From Seonamhaeicola sp. (GTDB lineage Bacteria; Bacteroidota; Bacteroidia; Flavobacteriales; Flavobacteriaceae): a stretch of DNA of 64,000 bases. Below are positions 58,875 through 64,000 of the stretch, piece by piece. Below the pieces are notes generated by a model. That model was given only the letters and a program-made list of their open reading frames with translations, searched no databases and was not told where the DNA came from. Numbering within the stretch: the stretch's first letter is position 1; every line of letters begins with the position of its first letter. Position numbers and translations under genes: made by a program. Location of the stretch: assembly GCF_028281565.1 (NCBI RefSeq), contig NZ_JANQJQ010000013.1:52846-116845 (forward strand), given 5' to 3'.

Positions 58875-60284
58875 CTATCTGAAATTAAAATGGTCTTTTT
58901 CGCCTTTGGAATTAATGAGTTCTATTCTTAACCCGTCATAATCAGACTTGTTTTTGAGAGCACTTTGAACATCATCAACAGAATTTACTTTAATGCCGTT
59001 AATAGACGTGATAATGCTTCCTTCTTCAACACTGTTTTTTTTCCAGTAGTCTGCATAGGTTTCATCCAAACTAATGATTTTTACACCGTTTGAAGCTTTG
59101 AGCTTTTTCAGGTCTTTTTCTTTGGCATTTTTAACTTCACCAACTAAGGGCATTGTATAAGTTTCATTTTTTAATAACGTTACAGGAACCGTATTTAGCT
59201 TGCCATTTCTGGCATAGGTAACGTTTACAACATCGTATGGTCTTTTAGAGTTTATTTGACCGGTAAGATCTGCAAATTTAGAAATCTTGATATTATTGAT
59301 CTTTTTAATGATATCACCTTCTTGTAATCCGGCTTTATCCGCTCCAGAATCTTCAACAACATCGGCAATGTAAACACCTTCGGTATCATTAATGCCCAGC
59401 TCTTCTGAAGCCTTACTGTTTAAAGTGCCTCCTCTGATCCCTAAAATACCGTTCTGAACATTACCGTATTCCATAATATCTTCAATAACCTTTCTGGCAA
59501 TATTACTTGGAACCGCAAATGAATACCCGATATAAGAACCTGTTTGCGACGTAATGGCAGTGTTAATGCCAATGAGTTCGCCATTCGTATTTACAAGTGC
59601 ACCACCGGAATTTCCAGGGTTTACGGCCGCATCTGTTTGAATAAAAGACTGAACATTACCCGGGTTTCCGGAAATATCTCTTGCCTTGGCACTAATAATA
59701 CCGGCAGTTACTGTTGATGTTAAATTAAACGGATTTCCAACGGCTAAAACCCATTCGCCTATTTTAGCATTGTCAGAATCACCAAACGTTACATAAGGTA
59801 AATCTTCATCAGGTTCAATTTTTAAGAGGGCTATATCGGTTTTGGCATCGGCACCTATCAATTTGGCTTCGTATGTTTTGTTGTTATTCATGGTCACCGA
59901 TAATTCCTGAGCGTTTTTTATAACATGATTATTTGTGATAATATAACCATCGGCATTGATAATAACACCTGATCCTGTCCCTAATTGCGGGCGTTGAGAA
60001 CGTCTTCCGTAAAAGAAATCTTCAAAAGTCATTTGCCCGGAGGTCATTGACAGATTTTTTACGTGCACAACAGCATTCACCGTATTTTCTGCGGCCGAAA
60101 CAAAATCCGGAGCTTCGGTAGTATTATATAAGGTGCTTAAATTACTTGTAGGTAAAAAGGTAGGTGTAGTTTGCGTGTTATCAATAACTACAGTGTTTTC
60201 TTTTTCTAAAAATAATTTGTAGGCTCCAAGTGTTAAAACGCCGCCTAAGGCCGAAATCAGTACTAACGATAAGATCTTCTTCAT
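58875..60284 (-). CDS. Do/DegP-family periplasmic serine endopeptidase with PDZ domains
   Basis: GSGVIINADGYIITNNHVIKNA; DIALLKIEPD; QTDAAVNPGNSGGALVNTNGELIGINTAI; two PDZ regions. Confidence 0.95.
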   Translation of the reverse strand: MKKILSLVLISALGGVLTLGAYKLFLEKENTVVIDNTQTTPTFLPTSNLSTLYNTTEAPDFVSAAENTVNAVVHVKNLSMTSGQMTFEDFFYGRRSQRPQLGTGSGVIINADGYIITNNHVIKNAQELSVTMNNNKTYEAKLIGADAKTDIALLKIEPDEDLPYVTFGDSDNAKIGEWVLAVGNPFNLTSTVTAGIISAKARDISGNPGNVQSFIQTDAAVNPGNSGGALVNTNGELIGINTAITSQTGSYIGYSFAVPSNIARKVIEDIMEYGNVQNGILGIRGGTLNSKASEELGINDTEGVYIADVVEDSGADKAGLQEGDIIKKINNIKISKFADLTGQINSKRPYDVVNVTYARNGKLNTVPVTLLKNETYTMPLVGEVKNAKEKDLKKLKASNGVKIISLDETYADYWKKNSVEEGSIITSINGIKVNSVDDVQSALKNKSDYDGLRIELINSKGEKDHFNFR

Positions 60285-60353
60285 AATTTTTCAGTATTAA
60301 GTTTTATTTAAAAATGACGCCTCGAATTTTTAATTTGAGGTTTCCTTTGAAAT

Positions 60354-60403
60354 TGTCATTCCCGTGTGCCACACTGAACTTGTCGAAGTGAAGACGGGAA
60401 TCC
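60354..60403 (+). repeat. Palindromic intergenic element copy C (TGTCATTCCCGT...ACGGGAATCC)
   Basis: Perfect 8-bp arms ATTCCCGT/ACGGGAAT; inner CACT/AGTG. Confidence 0.8.
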
Positions 60404-60512
60404 TTACAACGATTAAAATTAAATATTTATTGAGTTATGATTTTTGTTTTAACGGTATTTTAACGCCAACTTTAACTCCTATTTAACAATCAATAAAACG
60501 GTTTTATATTCA

Positions 60513-60520
60513 TATATTTG
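60513..60520 (+). promoter_or_regulatory. -7 element TATATTTG upstream of dapF
   Basis: TAnnTTTG match. Confidence 0.5.
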
Positions 60521-60530
60521 TTCTCTGATT

Positions 60531-61304
60531 ATGCAGCAAACTTTTTATAAATATCAAGGAACGGGAAACGATTTTGTGATGATTGATAATCGTCAATTAA
60601 CGTTCGACAAAAATAATACCAAACACGTCGCTTTTTTATGCGACAGACGTTTTGGCATAGGGGCGGATGGTCTTATTCTATTGGAAGATCATGATACTTT
60701 GGATTTTAAAATGGTTTATTATAATTCTGATGGAAATGAAAGCACGATGTGTGGCAATGGCGGACGTTGTTTAGTAGCTTTTGCGAGACAGCTCGGTGTC
60801 ATTGAAAATAAGGCTGTTTTTGAAGCTATAGACGGTTTGCATCACGCCTTCATTGAAGGTGATATAGTCAAATTACAAATGCTGGATGTTGACGTCGTGG
60901 AGAAACATGAAAACCATGTGTTTTTAGATACCGGATCTCCTCATCACGTTCAATTTGAGGAGGCTATTGAAACCTTTGATATTAAAATCGAAGGCGCCAG
61001 AATCAGATATGGTGCACCTTATAATGACATTGGTAGCAATGTGAATTTTGTTAAAAAAATAACAGATGATACCTTTACCGTTAGAACCTACGAACGTGGC
61101 GTTGAAGACGAAACCTTGTCTTGTGGTACAGGAGCCACCGCAGTAGCTTTGGCTATGCATGCTATTAAAGAAACCAATGATAACCTGATCAATTTAAACG
61201 TACAGGGCGGTGAGTTAAAGGTGTCTTTTGATGTTGAAAACGGCGTCTACAAAAACGTATGGCTTATTGGTCCGGCAAAATTTGTGTATCAAGGGACGAT
61301 ATGA
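60531..61304 (+). CDS. dapF: Diaminopimelate epimerase
   Basis: FYKYQGTGNDFVMIDNR; NSDGNESTMCGNGGRC; YERGVEDETLSCGTGATA. Confidence 0.96.
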   Translation: MQQTFYKYQGTGNDFVMIDNRQLTFDKNNTKHVAFLCDRRFGIGADGLILLEDHDTLDFKMVYYNSDGNESTMCGNGGRCLVAFARQLGVIENKAVFEAIDGLHHAFIEGDIVKLQMLDVDVVEKHENHVFLDTGSPHHVQFEEAIETFDIKIEGARIRYGAPYNDIGSNVNFVKKITDDTFTVRTYERGVEDETLSCGTGATAVALAMHAIKETNDNLINLNVQGGELKVSFDVENGVYKNVWLIGPAKFVYQGTI

Positions 61305-61837
61305 CGACACTTAAAGGAGAACATATCTACTTACGTGCTTTGGAACCGGAAGATCTGGAGTTTGTTCATGCGGTTGAAAACGATGAAACCATCTGGGACA
61401 TTAGTAGCACACAAACCCCGTTTTCCAAATTCATAATCAAACAGTATATAGAAAACGCTCATAAAGATATTTATGAGGTGAAACAATTACGATTGGTTAT
61501 ATCAAGTTATAAGGATGTGCCCCTTGGAATGATAGATATTTACGATTTCGATTTTAAAAACAGCAGAGCCGGTATTGGTATTTTAATAAAAGATAGTAAA
61601 ACCCGGGGGAAAGGTTATGGTACCGAGGCGCTTAAATTATTGGTGTCTTATTGTTTTGCTCATTTGGGCTTACATCAGTTGTATTGTAATATTTCTGAAG
61701 AGAATGAAACCAGTATTAAGCTTTTTAAAAGCCAGGGATTTAAGCAGGTTGGCCTTAAAAAGGATTGGAACTACGTGAATAGTTCTTATAAAAACGAGTA
61801 TTTATTTCAGCTCATAAATAAACAAGATGTACATTAA
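61301..61837 (+). CDS. GNAT family N-acetyltransferase
   Basis: YLRALEPEDLEFVHAVEN; DSKTRGKGYGTEALKLLVSYCFAHLGLHQLYCNI; ATGA overlap with dapF gives start 61301. Confidence 0.9.
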   Translation: MTTLKGEHIYLRALEPEDLEFVHAVENDETIWDISSTQTPFSKFIIKQYIENAHKDIYEVKQLRLVISSYKDVPLGMIDIYDFDFKNSRAGIGILIKDSKTRGKGYGTEALKLLVSYCFAHLGLHQLYCNISEENETSIKLFKSQGFKQVGLKKDWNYVNSSYKNEYLFQLINKQDVH

Positions 61838-62870
61838 AAAAATTCTTTGGGCCGTTGCTTTGCTAGGATTAGCGGTTGCAGGTTATTTCGCCTACTATAT
61901 CTATTCCGCTATGATGGCACCTAATACGGCATTTAATAATGAAGAAGCCTATATCTATATCAGATCAACCGACACTTACAAAGAGGTTAGGGAACAGTTA
62001 GAGCCTTTGTTAAAAGATATAGATAAGTTTGATGCTTTGGCAAAACAGAAAAAGTACATCAGTAATATTAAAGCCGGAAAGTTTGCCATAAAGAAAGCTA
62101 TGAGTAATAATGATATTATTAACTCTATCAGAAGTAACAACTTACCGGTGAAAGTATCATTCAACAATCAAAATTCGCTGGAAAAACTGGCTGGTAGAAT
62201 AGCGCTTCAAATTGAAGCGGATAGTGTTGCTTTATTAAATGCCATGAAAGATCAGGCGTTTTATTCTGAAAATAATTTTAAAGATGAAACAGCTTTAGGG
62301 ATGTATTTACCTAATAGTTATGAGCTTTTCTGGAATACCTCGGCAGAAGCGTTTAGAGACCGTATGTTAAAGGAATACAATCGTTTTTGGAACGAATCGC
62401 GTTTAAGTAAAGCTAAAGGGCTCGGTTTATCGGAAGACGAAGTCATGGCGCTGGCTTCCATTGTATATGAAGAATCAAAACAACCAACGGAGCAGCCAAG
62501 AATTGCAGGTGTTTATATAAACAGGTTGGAGATAGGCATGCCTTTACAGGCAGACCCGACACTTAAATTTGCTGCTTATAAGTTGCCAAAATATAAGAAT
62601 ACAGTTATTAAACGCGTGCTGAATGTTCATAAGGAAATAGAGTCTCCGTACAATACCTATAAATATGCCGGTTTGCCTCCGGGACTTGTCACTATGCCAG
62701 ATTTATCAGCAATAGAAGCTGTTTTAAATTATGAAAAACACAAGTATTTGTATTTTGCCGCTGATCCTAAACGCGTTGGCTTTCATAAGTTCGCTAAAAC
62801 GTTGTCACAGCATAATGTGAATGCCAGAGCCTATCAAAAGTATTTGTCTTCACAAGGAATTTATAAATAG
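61827..62870 (+). CDS. mltG: Endolytic transglycosylase MltG (YceG-like)
   Basis: ALASIVYEESKQPTEQPRIAGVYINRLEIGMPLQADPTLKFA; SPYNTYKYAGLPPGLV. Confidence 0.94.
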   Translation: MYIKKILWAVALLGLAVAGYFAYYIYSAMMAPNTAFNNEEAYIYIRSTDTYKEVREQLEPLLKDIDKFDALAKQKKYISNIKAGKFAIKKAMSNNDIINSIRSNNLPVKVSFNNQNSLEKLAGRIALQIEADSVALLNAMKDQAFYSENNFKDETALGMYLPNSYELFWNTSAEAFRDRMLKEYNRFWNESRLSKAKGLGLSEDEVMALASIVYEESKQPTEQPRIAGVYINRLEIGMPLQADPTLKFAAYKLPKYKNTVIKRVLNVHKEIESPYNTYKYAGLPPGLVTMPDLSAIEAVLNYEKHKYLYFAADPKRVGFHKFAKTLSQHNVNARAYQKYLSSQGIYK

Positions 62871-62872
62871 GA

Positions 62873-63784
62873 GTGAAGTGGCTTGATGTCATATATCTTT
62901 TTCTGGCTGCATTTGTGTCAACAGCATCATTTTCACAATCAAAACTCGATACTTTTTTAACGCCAAGCGATACTTTAAACAAGCCCAGGAGAGACTTAGT
63001 GGTTATTTCTGAGACCACTCTGGCTACCGCTTCGTTAGTTGGATTAAATCAGCTTTGGTATTCGGATTTCGATCGTTCAAAATTCCATACGGTTAATGAC
63101 AATAATGAATGGCTTCAAATGGATAAAATGGGGCATGTGTTCACATCGTATCAATTGGGCAGAGTAGGAGCTGATTTAATGCATTGGAGTGGTGTGCGTA
63201 AAAAAGACCAGTTACTGTATGGCGCCACACTTGGATTCGGGTTTTTAACCGCGGTTGAAGTGTTAGATGGCTATTCCAAAGAATGGGGTTTTTCGTGGGG
63301 TGATATTGCTGCAAATGCTGCGGGAACGGGACTCTATATTGGGCAAGAATTACTGTGGAATGAACAACGAATTGACGTAAAGTACTCATTTCATCAAACA
63401 AAATATGCTCCACAGAACCCTGAAAAGCTGGGAAAAGGCCTTTTGGAAGAAGTTTTGAAAGATTATAACGGGCAAACTTATTGGCTAAGCGCCAATTTGC
63501 ATTCTTTTTTTAAAGAAAGTAACATTCCAAAATGGCTAAATGTGGCTGTAGGCTACGGTGCAGAAGGGCTGCTAAGCGGGGCGGAAGATATTGACAGTCA
63601 GTTGTTAACAAATAATTCCAGAAGACGTCAGTTTTTTTTAAGTTTTGACGTAAATTTGAATAAGATTAAGACCCAATCTTCCCTAATAAGAACAATTTTT
63701 AGCATTATTAATATGATAAAAATGCCTTTTCCTACGTTAGAAATTAGTAAAAAAAGGTGTGTTTTTCATCTATTCTACTATTAA
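62873..63784 (+). CDS. DUF2279 / YfiM-like protein
   Basis: DKMGHVFTSYQLGRVGADLMHWSGVRKKDQLLYGATLGFGFLTAVEVLDGYSKEWGFSWGDIAANAAG; GTG start. Confidence 0.82.
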   Translation: MKWLDVIYLFLAAFVSTASFSQSKLDTFLTPSDTLNKPRRDLVVISETTLATASLVGLNQLWYSDFDRSKFHTVNDNNEWLQMDKMGHVFTSYQLGRVGADLMHWSGVRKKDQLLYGATLGFGFLTAVEVLDGYSKEWGFSWGDIAANAAGTGLYIGQELLWNEQRIDVKYSFHQTKYAPQNPEKLGKGLLEEVLKDYNGQTYWLSANLHSFFKESNIPKWLNVAVGYGAEGLLSGAEDIDSQLLTNNSRRRQFFLSFDVNLNKIKTQSSLIRTIFSIINMIKMPFPTLEISKKRCVFHLFYY

Positions 63785-63807
63785 ATATAGTATTTAAACG
63801 AGTAGTT

Positions 63808-63837
63808 TTGAAGTTATTAAAATTTTTTATAATTTTG
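63808..63837 (+). promoter_or_regulatory. Bacteroidetes promoter TTG-N19-TAATTTTG
   Basis: -33 TTG (63808-63810) and -7 TAATTTTG (63830-63837). Confidence 0.65.
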
Positions 63838-63874
63838 CACGCTCAAATTTCAAGGCATAGTTTTTGAAAAAATT

Positions 63875-64000
63875 ATGCTGAAAAAATTTAGAATTATGGT
63901 AAAGAATATTGCAAGTTATTTTACCCTCGGGCTTACAATATGCTTTTTATTGTATGTTTCATTTTCCTCAAATGAAACAGTAGACTTGAGTAAGTATTCT
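63875..64000 (+). CDS. N-terminal fragment of a membrane/secreted protein (truncated by window end)
   Basis: Open frame MLKKFRIMVKNIASYFTLGLTICFLLYVSFSSNETVDLSKYS, signal-anchor-like, preceded by a good promoter. Confidence 0.65.
   Translation, partial: MLKKFRIMVKNIASYFTLGLTICFLLYVSFSSNETVDLSKYS

Noticed and set aside
1-64000. Searched for tRNA/rRNA genes, IS transposases, integrases, phage genes and toxin-antitoxin pairs
   Set aside because: None could be supported from the sequence or the translated ORFs

Overview
The window looks like a low-GC Bacteroidetes chromosome, most likely Flavobacteriaceae. Supporting signs are TAnnTTTG-type promoters, T9SS C-terminal sorting domains, PorV/PorQ, DUF3276/PUR, and the kdsD-tatC-lptB order. 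Positions 1-15003 form a surface-polysaccharide locus: a 5'-truncated asnB, a run of GT4 and GT2 glycosyltransferases, a methyltransferase, an O-antigen ligase/polymerase-like protein and an initiating sugar transferase. The remainder is mostly housekeeping: pssA, terC, lptB-tatC-kdsD, recQ, a cyclophilin-FKBP fusion, a GH29 fucosidase, a two-component system next to an OmpA/lipoprotein operon, nusB, yajC, cysK, pepT, pyrD, two T9SS-secreted proteins, fecA-like, guaB, gap, htrA, dapF and mltG. The most unusual content is (i) a tandem pair of small secreted proteins at 44683-45722 with near-identical promoter, signal-peptide and C-terminal sorting-tail regions (PLDGGLGILLLGA..FG..KLR.+K, PID-CTERM-like) but unrelated cationic cores, one Trp/Lys-rich and one Lys/Asn-rich with a 30-bp repeat; (ii) a family of at least four intergenic palindromic elements with asymmetric ends (TGTCATTC...GAATC), one of which appears nested inside the guaB terminator; and (iii) several long perfect inverted repeats. 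No tRNA, rRNA, CRISPR array, prophage or IS transposase was recognised. All family calls come from reading the translations, with no database search.
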